In this document: positions 33,567 to 45,656 of the stretch, one piece after another | How the letters are laid out: every line of letters begins with the position of its first letter | How positions within the stretch are numbered: position 1 is the first letter of the stretch | Source: Trifolium pratense | Taxonomy: Eukaryota; Streptophyta; Magnoliopsida; Fabales; Fabaceae | Reading direction: 5' to 3' | Assembly (NCBI RefSeq): GCF_020283565.1 | Contig: NC_060062.1 | Coordinates: 28,332,251 to 28,396,250, forward strand | Length of the DNA: 64,000 nt | Notes under the pieces: generated by a model | What the model saw: the letters and a program-made list of their open reading frames with translations, nothing else | The model's database searches: none | Told to the model about the DNA's origin: nothing | Made by a program: the position numbers and the translations under genes

Positions 33567-36290
33567 GCCTTAATGTGAAAGCTAATTGTTGCCTTAAATG
33601 CAATTGTATAAAATTTCATTCATAATATAAGGCATGGATGTTATCTTTTGTGCTTTGATGACCGTGGCCCCTAAATGCAATTTTGCAACTACACTAAGAA
33701 GTGATTTTGCAAATGCAAAAGGAAGTGCTTCCTTGTGCTTGATTGATTAGCCTACTGATATGGGTTTTAAAGGAATTCTCTAAGGAAGAAACGAATCAAC
33801 TAAAGCAAGGTATAAAGAAACCAACTCTTTGGAGTCTAAACTATTTCTTATAATATCTATCTGGTATCTGTTAGTATTTTTTACTACATACCTATTGTGA
33901 AATCCGAAAAAATTTGGTGGGTGTTGACTATCAACTGGTTAAGCTAATTGAGCTAAGGGTTAAAGGAGTTGGAGTTCCACGGTTCAAGTCCTGACAAGGA
34001 AAAAAACTAACGTAACATTGTAAATACTAACAATTAACAATTGGTCATTCAAAAAAAAATTATAGATGTAAGTCTTGGATTTAGTTACCGAAAAAGGTAG
34101 AATTGTCACCTTACCCATTTTTAACATTCTTGATCATTCAATAAGATTCAATCTTCTACTTGATAAATACAAAACCTTTTATTGGAACTGTCACCGAGAT
34201 GATTTTTTTCCCCTACAATATATATAAAGGGTGGTATGGTATACATGAGTCCTCTAATTCTATATTTGATAATCAGATGATTATACTTTTTTCCATGATT
34301 TGTGTAAGGGATTGTCTGGATAACCCAAAAATGTTGGATGATGCCTTAATGTGAAAGCTAGTTGTTGCCTTAAATGCAATTTTAATATACAATTTCATTC
34401 ATAATACAATGCACAAATATTAGCTATTGTGCTTTGATGACCCTAGTCCTTAAATGCAATTTTGCAACTACAATATGAAGTCATTTTGCAAATGCATAAT
34501 GGAGTGCATGCTTGTGTTGGATTAGCCAGTTGATAAAGGTTTCAAAGAAATTATTTAAGGAAGAAACGAATCAACTAAAGCAAAGTACAAAGAAACTAAC
34601 TCTTTGGAGTCTGAACTATTTCTCAAAGGTATATATGGCACATTATGCAGACCACCTGTCATATAAGGATGTTGGCATTACGATCAACGGATGAAACCAT
34701 AACAAGGTTGCATCTGTCAATGCTTTTGACTGCAAGTCTTGGATTTAGTAATTGAATAATACACGTGAGCTCTTATAAGTGACCTCTTGGTTATGCAGCA
34801 TTTAATCAATCAATCATGTAGGTGGTACAACCTCTCTAGTATGCAGCCTACAAACTTGCTGTAGTGATTGATGACATTTCTTTCAGACAATTTATTATGT
34901 AACAGGTATGCTCTGTGTCGAGAACCTTGAAAGATATTATCTTTTGTTTGCTATGGTAATTTTTTGAACTTTATTTTCACAAATTTGCTTTGTATATGTT
35001 GTGATACTCATTTTGTTATCCTTGATTACTCAAAAATATTCAATCTCCGTCTTGATAAAAACAAAAGAAATTTAATAATTGAGCACATGCATTTTGTCCC
35101 AAGACATTGTTTGGTACCGATATTTTTAAAGATTAAGTTTACTCTTTTTGTTTGCCTAGGTAATTTTGGAACTTTGATTTCAATATATTTGAGATACCCA
35201 TTTTTTTCATTTTCGATTTAGTCAAGAAAATTCAATCTTATACTTGAAAAAATGTAGAGCCTTAACCATTTTTCTCATTCTCGATTATTCAAGAACATTC
35301 AATCTTCTAGTTGAGAAAAACAAAAGAACCTTAATCAGCAAACAATGTTCTGTCCGAATATCCTGTTTGATACCAATATTTTAAAAGATTAACTTTTTCG
35401 TTTGCTATGCAGTAACTTTGGAACTTTCATTCCAATATATTCGCGTTGATACTTGTTTGGATACACATTTTTATTTATAATTATTCAAAAACATTCAATT
35501 TTCTACTTGAAAAACGTTAGAACCTTACCCATTTTTCTCATTCTTGATTATTCAAGAAAATTCAATCCTCCGCTTGAGCAAAAAAGTGAACCTTCAATTT
35601 AGTAAATCAAAATTTAAGAGAGTATAAAAACCCTATAAGATTGGGAATCATTGTGTGACATAATCTTTTTTCATTATCTGAAAAAGGGGTGGATTATATT
35701 GCCCTAGTAACCCAAATTTTATAATTGGAAAGGATGAATATACTTTGTTTTATAAATTTTATAACGGATGGATCATAGATGCCTCAATGACCATTGAGTA
35801 AAATGTTGGATGAACTTAGTGACCCTAATCCCGGAATGTGAAAGCTAGTTGTTAACTTAATTGGTACTCAAGCAATTGTCTTTGTCAGTGTCCTCTTTTC
35901 TGTCAAACTATATATATGAATTTTTATTCAAAATGCATGAATGAATATCTATTGTGCTTTGGTGACCATTAGTCCCTTATTCTTAATGACCATATTCCCT
36001 AATGTTTCATAAGTTTTGTAAGCAATGGATGCCTCAATGAACAATGACCTCATAGTAAAATGCATTATGACCCAAATTGATGATATTTATTGTTTTTTTA
36101 TGACCCTAATCGTGAAGTTGTCACTGAGATGAATTTTCTTTCAATATCTATAAAGCATGGTGTGATAATACATGAGCCACTAACTCAAAATTCAACAATA
36201 AGATGATATTTGTAAGGAATTTTCTTGATGGCCCAAAATTACAGACTTTTATGCCTTAATGTAAACGCTAGCTGATAAGAAGGAATTCTT
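33567..36290. repeat. Locally amplified repeat, copies 6-7
   Basis: Continues the copy broken at 31113 and then repeats the block again (34100-35000, 35000-36290), with the same marker phrases at lower identity. A SINE-like piece is embedded at 33918-34060. Confidence 0.75.
33918..34060 (+). mobile_element. SINE-like insertion in the amplified repeat
   Basis: Contains 'ctggttaagctaattgagc' (A-box-like) and GGTTCAAGTCC (one mismatch to the pol III B box) and ends in an A-run. It is absent from the other copies of the repeat. Confidence 0.45.
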
Positions 36291-37422
36291 ATATATATAT
36301 AGAGGAACTTTGTTCAACGGTAGTACACTAGTGTAGTTGTGTAATAGGTAATAGCAGCTCATTCGATGAGATCAAAGCGTCAAATTGGTTTTGGGGTGAG
36401 GATTTGAGGATAGGAAATATTTCCACGTCAAGACAAAATTCAATAATTCAACAAATGGAATCATGGTCCGGTAGTGGGCGGGTAGGAGAACTGGAGACTA
36501 TTGTTTCAACTAGAGAAATTCGTAATGTTTATTTTTCAAAATACAATTAGTGAAGCCAATATTTCTAATATTTAGGACACATGGAGCTCAGGGAAGATTT
36601 TTCAGACAAACATAGATGGATTTTAGAATTTAGCTCAGTTAATAGAGATTTACTTTTCGCGCCTCCTAAAATTATTAAATTAACCCCTTCGCTTTCTAGG
36701 ATGCGAGCACTATTTGTACTATAAGTAGCAAGTGACAATATATTTTACTCAAACTCAACGTCCGTGCCTCCTAAATAAAAAATGGAGACTAAATTGAGTA
36801 CCAAAAAAAAAAAAGGAGACTAAATAATTATTATTTAAATAATTGCAAACCAACATTTTTTTTAAGGAGCTAAATTAGTCCACTAAATCGACATCAGAGA
36901 GAATCGAACCTCAAATCTTAAGGAGAAACATATTCTCAGATCCCAAGCCAATATCACACTAACATTTTATTACGAGGCGTTTTACTCGTGTCGAATTTTC
37001 CAGGAGCAAGCATCTGTCAAATTTGCCAAGAGTAAACCCCTACCAAGTACTATATTGGTGTCTGACGCATTATTGCGCAAAATAGTCAGGTTGTTGTGCA
37101 AATTTGCGAGGGGCATGCCTCAGTCAAATTACAAACATAATTAAATAAAAAACGGAAATTAAATCATAATTTAAAAAGTTAAAAATCCACGAAAATAAAT
37201 TTAAAAAAACTAAAATAAAAAATATAACTAATTTATATATAATTATGAATATGCAATAAAATTTAAAATCAAACCTAAAATAAACAAATAAAAATCCACA
37301 AACATATTTTTCAAATCCAACATATTACAAACCTAAAATATATTAAGCATATCTCTCTCTCTCTCTCTCTCTCAATCTTCTTCTCCCTCTTCTACTCTGA
37401 TCTATACACATACTCTAAGGAA
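36291..37422. other. Intergenic, AT-rich
   Basis: No gene. A (CT)n microsatellite lies at about 37352-37373. Fragments with 'aaattagtccactaaatcgacatc' style look like old repeat DNA. Confidence 0.5.
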
Positions 37423-38437
37423 CAGGGGTGTGTATGGTTTGGAAAACCACACCACACCTAATTGATGGTTTTGGTTCTAAACCAAAACCATTTCAATGAC
37501 AAACCGGTTATTTTTTAAAACTAATTTGGATTTGGTTATTAACCGGATCGAAACCAATTTATAACCGGTTTGTAATAAAATTTAAGTTATTCACATGATC
37601 CAATTTTAAATAGGTTTTTTACTTAAACTAATTTTTTTTATTAGTTGATTAAAAAAAATAGATTTATTAATTATTTTAAAAACATAATTTTTCATTAATT
37701 TTATGATTGAATTGGTTTATAATCAACCCACAAAGTATTTTTTCTAAACCCAAATTATTTTTTACTTAGCCGAAAACTTGTTTTTTATATTGTTTTAAAA
37801 ATATTTTTTATTATTTAAAAAAAGAGTAATTTTTAAAATAAAAAAATCTGATTTTTAAATACAAAAAAATATATTTATTATAGGAAAAAAAATTAAAATA
37901 CTAAATTTTTGAAAAACTAAAAACATTAAAAACTGAATTTTTTATTATTTTTAAAAACTAAAAACATTAAAACCTGATTTTTTAATTATTTTTAAAATAA
38001 TTATTAAAAATCTGATTTTTAAAATAAACTAATAATAAAATAGTATGGGTGGTTGGTGGTGGCAGGCCGCCGGAGCACCACCACCGACTGCCGTGAAAGT
38101 CGCCGGAGGTCCGCCGGAAAACTGCCGCTCCGCCGGCCACTAGTGGTCCGGCGTTGACCGCTGTGTTGACCACCGGTCCTCCACCACCTCTTTTAATTAA
38201 TTATTTTATTATATAATAAAGAATTTTAAAAAATTGAAAATTGGGCCTGAATTAGCTATTGGGCCTGAATTTTCAAACAAATTCCAAACCAAATTACAAA
38301 ATGTGGTTATGGTTTATAATTGGTGTTTTTTTATTGGAGTGGTGTGGTTTTTTTTTAAATGGATTTTGCAAACTAAAATTGGATATGAATTGTTTAGTAA
38401 TTTGGTTAAGGATAGCCAAATTTTTTGCACACCCCTA
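37423..38437. mobile_element. Non-autonomous hAT (Ac-like) element, 1015 bp
   Basis: Perfect 8-bp target duplication CTAAGGAA (37415-37422 and 38438-38445). The termini are CAGGGGTGTG at the left and CACACCCCTA at the right. The outermost bases are C and, on the reverse complement, T, the same asymmetry as in maize Ac. The interior is very AT-rich with no transposase, apart from a roughly 145-base GC-rich island (38046-38190). Confidence 0.9.
38046..38190. other. GC-rich passenger segment inside the hAT element
   Basis: A CCGGCGG-rich stretch in otherwise AT-rich DNA. The minus strand reads GGPVVNTAVNAGPLVAGGAA without a stop for about 45 codons and then runs into AT-rich sequence. It could be a captured gene piece or another small repeat; I do not recognise it. 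Confidence 0.5.
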
Positions 38438-38445
38438 CTAAGGAA

Positions 38446-39811
38446 TGTATATGCTCTCTTAATTTAACACAACAAATAATAGTAGTGGATAATTTGGAGG
38501 CACCAGAGTTCAATGTTTTCACTATGATTTAGTTGATTCAGAATTCACATTGTGTACTATTTTCTGAAGCTTGTGACCTTCTTGAAGTAAGCATTACTTC
38601 AATGGCCGGAGTCGATGTTCCTGATCCTGACCTTATTGAAATAAAGAACTCCTGTTGTATATTCGTGTCTAGACTGCTGGTAACTTCACTCTGTTATACA
38701 TCTTTGCCACCATAATTAGATGCACATGACCTACATATTAATAATAAGGTTTTGTTGTCTTTATTTGTTGTAGAAATTATGGAAATATACTGGTATTAGC
38801 GACGAGTCTAAGACGAAGATATGTCTAGAGTTAAAGGTGGAGTTTAAGAATGCGTGCGAAAGAGTGGTTAATGCTGTAAGCAACAAACTAGCTGTGTCTG
38901 TACCTTCACTGAATGTAACTGAAGCTGTTCCTCCTAACCTTGGACCAATCACCTTCTGTGATCACTACTTGTTTGGACTACTGGTACCTTCACTCTCTTA
39001 TTCTGCTATTCATCTTTGCTACCTTAGAATTAGATTGATGCTCATGACCTACAAATTAATAGGTTTATATATGTTGTCTTTATATATATAATAAGGCTAT
39101 AAGCTACATTTTGTGACTGATGACTATGTTTTGAAATGCAAATAGAGTTTCGTACTTATGTACTGATGTTACTATATAGTTTCGTACCTATATAATTTAA
39201 GCCATATTCATCCAAATTTACTCACCAAAAATGAATCTTTATGAGATGCAATGAATAATTTTAACCTTAATAGTCCGTCAATTGTGTATTTGAAGCATCT
39301 TTCAATAAATATGTACCGGATTCTACTATAATGGTGCCGCCTTATATAGTTTGTGAAAATTTAAAATTATTTTAAGCTGCAACATTTGTCGTAGCAACCA
39401 CAATGACCACTACGGCAACCAGAATTTAAAACCATGATATTGACAAAGCTGGTCACCATTCCTTTCATATTTATCAGAAAGGCCTGTTCAAGTATAAGCA
39501 ACATTTTATAAATACATAAATGCTAATATATACTTTCTTACACATGCACAAGATTAATTAAGCTGTTGCTATTTTCATGTAATTGGTATGGTGCACAGAG
39601 CTAGCTCATGTCCTTCTTGATGCAGCTGAATGGGAATATAATAAGAAATTCTACAGAGCTATGTATATTTTTCAAGAGGGATTTATCATATACTTTTTCT
39701 GTATCATGTCATGACATATTCTTGTGCTTGGTACAAACCAGTGTTAACATATTTTGAACGGCTAATAAGAAAATCAATTAAGATTGCAAAGTCAAATAAA
39801 TGTTTGAAACA
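38446..39811 (+). other. Intergenic with three exon-like fragments of unknown origin
   Basis: Plus-strand pieces at about 38540-38680 (ACDLLEVSITSMAGVDVPDP), 38774-38875 (KLWKYTGISDESKTKICLEL) and 38890-38982 (AVSVPSLNVTEAVPPNLGPI) are bounded by AG/GT-like sites and have protein-like composition. I do not recognise the protein. They may be parts of one decayed gene. The rest (39000-39811) is AT-rich with nothing seen. Confidence 0.3.
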
Positions 39812-41078
39812 TTAGAATTCAATGAAATTAGAGGGATCATACGGTATCTCCTCTAACACAGAAAGTAACGAAGAAAAATCATAATCATTAATATATAAAG
39901 AACCTTCGGATATGTAATTAATCCAGCTAGAATTTGGATCTACAGATTCTGTTGGAAATCTTAATTCTTTGATCTGCTCATTGCATCTTTTGCCCAAACT
40001 TCCATCCAAATCAAGATGACGACATCCTCGAAGATCAAGAGATTCAAGTACAGCACATCCATCAAGAATAGCTAGCAATCCATCATTAGTGAGTCCAATA
40101 TTTATAATGGTAAGGTGGCGCAATGTAGACATTGTTTTTGCAATAGCAAACGCAATATCATCACACTTATCGCTTTCTTCAAAACAACGGCTAAATTTCA
40201 GTGATTTCAAAAGTGGACAACATCGGCCAATATATTCAAAAAATTCCGTTCCAGTGAAATCACAATAGGCAATTTCAAGCTCCTCTAAGAATGGTTGCTT
40301 CTTCACAACTTCACTAAACACTTGACTTGAAATTCCATGGCACTCTTCAAGCTTTATGCATCTTAACTCACTTGTACTGAAATATTTGAAAACAAATGAT
40401 GGAAAGAGAAATGCTTAAATTAAATAATTACAATAAAAAGGATACACCAAAGAAAATTAACCATTCACCTTAACATTTAGGCATGCTGTTAACAAGTTAC
40501 AAATACATACCTAGAAAAACAAGTTTACAAATAGAAATATAGAAAATGCTTAATGTTTTTTTAGAAGTTTGAATATAAACACAATGGAAATGCTAAAGTG
40601 CAACCGAGTATTAGTTAAACATACTAACAAAATACTTTTTCTTGAAATTTGTGCATTCAATATTTTAAAATTGTACTGGTAACCTTTCATTTCAAAATGA
40701 GTAAAGGGTGACTGATCTTAACAAATTAATCAAAATAGGTGTTCTAATATGGCACTACCTGTTGGCTATGTGATTAATGAGATCATCAGTAGCAAATTTC
40801 TTAATATAGATGTCTTTGAGATAACCGGAACTTCGGTCAACAGCATAGCGACAAATCTTCTCTAAACGTTCGTCAAAGTATGACAGAGAGATAATGCCGA
40901 TGGTGCGCCACATGAGAGGATCCTTGCAAATGTTCCACCAAAGAGGACATACAACACATACACTTGTCACTATTTCAACTGTATCAAGTCTCTGCAGTAT
41001 GTTGATGGTTATTTCTCTAGGAAGTTCAAGCCAGTTTGGTAATGGTGTTTCCATCGATGGACTTGAACAAGATGACAT
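39812..41078 (-). CDS. F-box/LRR protein, SKIP19-like, two exons
   Basis: CDS is complement of 40759-41078 joined to 39812-40376 (294 residues), with a GT donor at 40758 and an AG acceptor at 40377-40378 in matching phase. I chose the ATG at 41078 (MSSCSSPS) because family members start just before the PLPNWLELPREIT motif; an upstream in-frame start would add 28 residues unlike the family. The F-box spans about residues 13-60 (LPNWLELPREITINILQRL...CPLWWNICKDPLMWRTI). Leucine-rich repeats follow, about 105-235 (LRCIKLEECHG, LEELEIAYCDF, LKSLKFSRC, LRHLTIINIGLT, LESLDLRGC). Such proteins bind SKP1/ASK through the F-box and offer substrates to an SCF ubiquitin ligase; the substrate is unknown. 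Length and order are normal and the frame is intact. Confidence 0.9.
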
Positions 41079-41347
41079 AATGCTGCAGGTAAATAAAAAG
41101 ACTGATTTAGTAGTTGGGGAGTTGAGGGATGAGAGATTGATTGATATTTGATACTGATACATTTATAAACAAACACTAGTGATGAACAACGGTTTTCAAA
41201 GTTAGAATACGGGGAATGACAATGGTCACATGCATGCTTTTGAATTAACTTCGTTAGTGGTGCAAAACCATTTGGCTACCCGAGTAATACTAGCTAGCTT
41301 TGGAAATTACTTCACCATGAATGCATCAACCGTCTAGCTAAATATTA

Positions 41348-41629
41348 CTCCCTCCGTACCACAATATACGTCGTTTTGACACTTTTACATATATTAAAAA
41401 AGGTAATTAATGTTGTATGTAAAAGAGAGATTATGAGTTGATTTACAAAATTGTCCTTTATTTATGGTATGAAAAAAATAAATTGAAAAATTGAAAGAAA
41501 AGAGAGTAATAAATAGTTAAGGGTATAATAGGAAAAAAAACATTAAATGCTTCATTGGTAATATAAAACGACATATATTGTGGTACAAATTTTTTTCCCA
41601 AAGTGACATATATTGTGATACAGAGGAAG
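41348..41629. mobile_element. Stowaway-type MITE 1 (282 bp)
   Basis: Ends CTCCCTCCGTACCACAATAT and its counterpart ATATTGTGATACAGAGGAAG, flanked by TA (41346-41347, 41630-41631), as for Tc1/mariner-derived Stowaways. It lies about 270 bp upstream of the F-box start. Confidence 0.85.
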
Positions 41630-41959
41630 TAAACAGTTTTGGGGCACGACATTCTTTAAGCATTTTAAATAGTAAGTTCTCGAGAAATTTTTATAAAAAT
41701 GCGTGAAGTTAACATATTAGAAATTAAAATATTTTACTTTTTGAATAAATTATTTCTTTAAATGAAATGCTTAAATTGTAATGTAACCAAATTTTGATTT
41801 CCATCCAAAAAAAATCTCTATGATACGGATACCCTGTAATATCAAATACACATTGTTTTACTCTCTCATTTTGATACATCACACAAAAAATCTGACATGA
41901 CATTGAATCTGCTGACTAGACCATTGCCATGTAGGATTTTGACATTTTTTAATGACTTA

Positions 41960-42252
41960 CTCTCTCCGGATACAAATATAAGAAAAAAACACTTCAAATT
42001 TTGGACACAAATATAAGCAAAAGTCAACTATTTCTAAACTAATTAATACTATTATTTCTAATATACTCTTATTTAATCATTTCACTTTTCAAAAGTTTAT
42101 GTGATTTTCAAGGCATAAATCACTTTTCAAATGGTAATATAGTAAATTTAACGAATGTTTTGCTTTAAATCAAGAAAATTAGCTACACTTAACTAAATTT
42201 CTTAAACACTGCGTAAACGATTATTTTTTCTTATATTTGTGTCTGGAGGAAG
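41960..42252. mobile_element. Stowaway-type MITE 2 (293 bp)
   Basis: Ends CTCTCTCCGGATACAAATAT and ATATTTGTGTCTGGAGGAAG, flanked by TA. Confidence 0.85.
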
Positions 42253-42263
42253 TATTAATTTTT

Positions 42264-43746
42264 AGGTTTAATTACACTTTTGGTCGCTTATTTTTATTTT
42301 AGGTTTTAAGTTGATCTCTTATCTTTTCTGTCGTTCAATTAGTTAGTCTCTCCCGTCAATTTTTTTACTATTACCGTTAAATTTTGACACGTGACAGTCT
42401 TGGACATATGACACTTGGATATTGGGCAAGGTGGGTACTGAGGTATTCGTACCTGCATCCATATCCACCCATATTTTCAAGTAATTACCTATACCCGTCT
42501 TCATACTTAAAATGCAAATTTTTGCTCTATCCATTGTGGGTATCCACTATATATGGGTCGAGTTATCATCCATAAAAGATCCGATAATATCTACTCCCTC
42601 CGTCCTAAAATATAAGAGTTACTTTGACTAAATAACATTATTCACTTATCTTGCTTTGACCATATTTTTTAATAATATATAAATGTAAATATTAGCATAT
42701 AAGATCTTGTTTGATTTGTTTTGATGAATATTTTCAAAATATCAAGTTTTTATAATTTTTACCAATAGACAATATGTTAATCAAAATTGTGCGTTATCAT
42801 ACGTGCAGACAAACTAATTCTTATATTTTGGGACGAGGGGTGTATAAAGATTCTTTTGTGAAATAAATTTAATTTGTAGATACGAGTGTAAAGTTTTTTA
42901 CACATACATAATCGATCAAATCACAATATGGAGATATTTATTGAGATATAAATATAAAAGAAAAAGGAAGATAGACCGTCAACTAATCACAACTGTGCCA
43001 CGTCATCCCACTTAATCTCATTTTCTTGATATGACATTGAAGATTGAATCATTCTAATTGGGTGTCTGTATAAAATTAAATTACACCGACGGCGCGTGTC
43101 CATTAAACTCTAAGTATAACATATAAAAATTATACTATAATATAATTTGATTGGATGCCGGTAAAAATGTTTTACATTCAATTAATCTCTTGTAACAATT
43201 CTATCAAACTTTAATCTAAAAATATACAATCAGAAAAACCACCATTTTATTAGAGTTTTACAAAGCGAGAATTTCTCTTAGAAAAATTTCAGTCAGGTTT
43301 ATGAGTTGATGATTTTTGTCTTAAGGTAAATGTAAATAAGTGATAAATATTTTCTCAAAAGTTATGTATTCAATACTATAAAAAACTATGTAGATATATT
43401 TTTTTTGTTTACTTCAGCACTCCCTAAATCAGTTTCTCATCTTATCTTTTCTTATGCGTCAATAAAAACAGCTTATCTGATTGTATATTGAAATTTGAAG
43501 AAACAATGGAAGAATGAAAATGAGTTTTGATTGCTTCAAAAATTAATATTGAAACCTTGTCCAAAAATTAACATTTAATTTTAATAAAATTGACGGAAAG
43601 GATCACTTTAATTGGCGGAAATATATTTAAGAGACCAAAATCAAATTAAAAAATTAGATAAGGGACTCAAATGAAAGGTTTATTATTTAGGGGACCAAAA
43701 TAAAATAAATAAAAATAGTTTAAGTACCAAAAGAGTAATTAAACCT
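42264..43746. mobile_element. Larger inverted-repeat element (1.48 kb) containing a nested Stowaway
   Basis: The left end AGGTTTAATTACACTTTTGG matches the reverse complement of the right end (AGGTTTAATTACTCTTTTGG), with weaker similarity for about 100 bases further in. No transposase frame. The interior holds a GGGTA-type repeat fragment (42400-42580) and Stowaway 3. No clean target duplication was seen. Confidence 0.65.
42594..42842. mobile_element. Stowaway-type MITE 3 (249 bp), nested
   Basis: Ends CTCCCTCCGTCCTAAAATAT and ATATTTTGGGACGAGGGGTG, flanked by TA; inside the larger element. Confidence 0.85.
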
Positions 43747-45560
43747 TTGATATATTATTGGTATATATATACTCTATATAATACTATGTATTAATTGGTC
43801 ATTCACTTCTCTGTTATTCATGTTTGATACAAGAAAAATAAACACACAGTAGTATATTCTTTTTTTTTTTTTTGACTAAACTCAGCAGTATATTCTGATG
43901 TTCATACTCATGGTTATCTTCATGCACATTCATACTCATTAGATAATCATAGCATGTTCATCCTATCCACTAATCATTCAAACAAAAGACCCATTTCCAC
44001 GACACCCTTTCAACAATTTCATTTTGTACCCTTAAATTGACACACCCCAATTCGTCCCTTTATTATTTACAAAAATAAGTGTTCGATCCTAATTTCTCTT
44101 GTAAACAGTTATCAGTAGCCACATCATCAACAGTATGTTATTGTCTCTGTCATCCAACGCCTGAAGATGACCATGGGCTTGTGCAATATCTTTTACGAGC
44201 AAGAGAATTACATGATCAGAAGTCATAAGTATGGCTGAATCAAAGAATTCAACGTTTTTCTTAATAATCTGAATCAGCATAATCTCCGAGTCACTGTTTC
44301 CTACATTATATATTAGATTAGTAAAGAAACTGCATACGAACAAAGTCCAACAACAAAATAACCGGCAAACAATTTATTTTAATTTCCTGCATAAATCCAT
44401 TGAAACAAACAAGGTCCATCTTGGCAAGTCACCACATAAAAACAAACCTTACAATTATAACATAACATTGTCAACATACATTGACTCAATATCAATAGAA
44501 TATTCACCTACTAAATTGAAATTGATAATTAACAACCATATATTGTAATAACAAACCTTGGCAACAAGAGTGTATCCTTCCGGTATAACCTTGTTGGTAA
44601 GGCACCCCAACGCAATCATGCATACTTCTTGATCTGCATTTTTTCGATGGAAAAAGTATGTGACGTGGTGAAAACCAATCCATCTGCAAACACATGGGAT
44701 CTAAACTTTAGAACAGGCCTTTGTTCCTCATTGCGCGAATGAAACTCATGCACTTTCATTTCTAACATAAGAGCAAATAATTAAGACCACCATAAAATTA
44801 AATGTTACATTTGTCTACCATGGGCATGAGCCAGTTCATTTTCTATCATTGGATTAAACATGACCGCCGATTTTATTACAGTCTGCCCACACTATATTTT
44901 TTCACATTGTCTTCAACCTTTTATCGTTAATCCATTGAAGGTTTAAACAATGTCATGGTAGTTGTACCTAAGCCGTGGGCTTCAATTTTTTCTTCTATAA
45001 AGACAATTTATTTTCATGCATGCATGGGGTTATTTAACCAGTGTTCTTAGGAATAGGATACTAGTTAACATGACATTTTTTTTACTCGATAATCCCTAAG
45101 TTAAAATTACCCAAAGCATGGATATATATTAATTAAGAGTTTCTCTCTATTCTTTGTGACTACCGGTTTGTTGAGGGTGTCTGGACACTAGTTCCGACTC
45201 AGTCCAACCCGTTGAACCGGTCAGACAAGTTCGACTTTAAAGTAACAAACAGAAGGGTTTAGTAAAATTTATTTTAACTTTATACTACATTGGTATTTTA
45301 CCATATTAGCTACATTGAATAAAAATAAAACAAAGATATATATTAAGATTATAAAAAAACTTGTAATTAAACTCACCTATTTCACCTTATTAATCAAAGA
45401 AATCACGGTCGTTTCTTAGATACCGTTTGTTTCTCTTCTTCCATTCACTGCAGTAGATGATGAAGAAACAAAAATTATTATCAATGATAGCATCCAATGA
45501 AATTAATTCAATAAATAAAATCAATAAAAGGAACAGGTGAATGACAATAGAAGTAAGTTG
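43747..45560. other. Intergenic with two exon-like minus-strand fragments
   Basis: The minus strand at 44690-44560 reads MDWFSPRHILFPSKNADQEV then VIPEGYTLVAK before a GT. At 44300-44090 it reads SDSEIMLIQIIKKNVEFFDS and ends VYKRN-stop. They could be the last exons of a decayed or short gene, which I do not recognise. Flanking DNA is AT-rich. Confidence 0.3.
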
Positions 45561-45584
45561 TTGAATTAGATCTAAAAAAAAAAA

Positions 45585-45656
45585 TATATTTGTGTCTATA
45601 CTATTCTTATTTGTGAGAACATGTTAAGTCATATAGTATAGTATAGACACAAATAT
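45585..45656. repeat. Perfect 19-bp inverted repeat (hairpin)
   Basis: ATATTTGTGTCTATACTAT and its exact reverse complement, separated by about 33 bases. Probably a small MITE. Confidence 0.8.

Noticed and set aside
41079..41162. Longer F-box protein starting 28 residues upstream
   Set aside because: The upstream residues do not resemble the family start; the ATG at 41078 gives the usual SKIP19-like N terminus.
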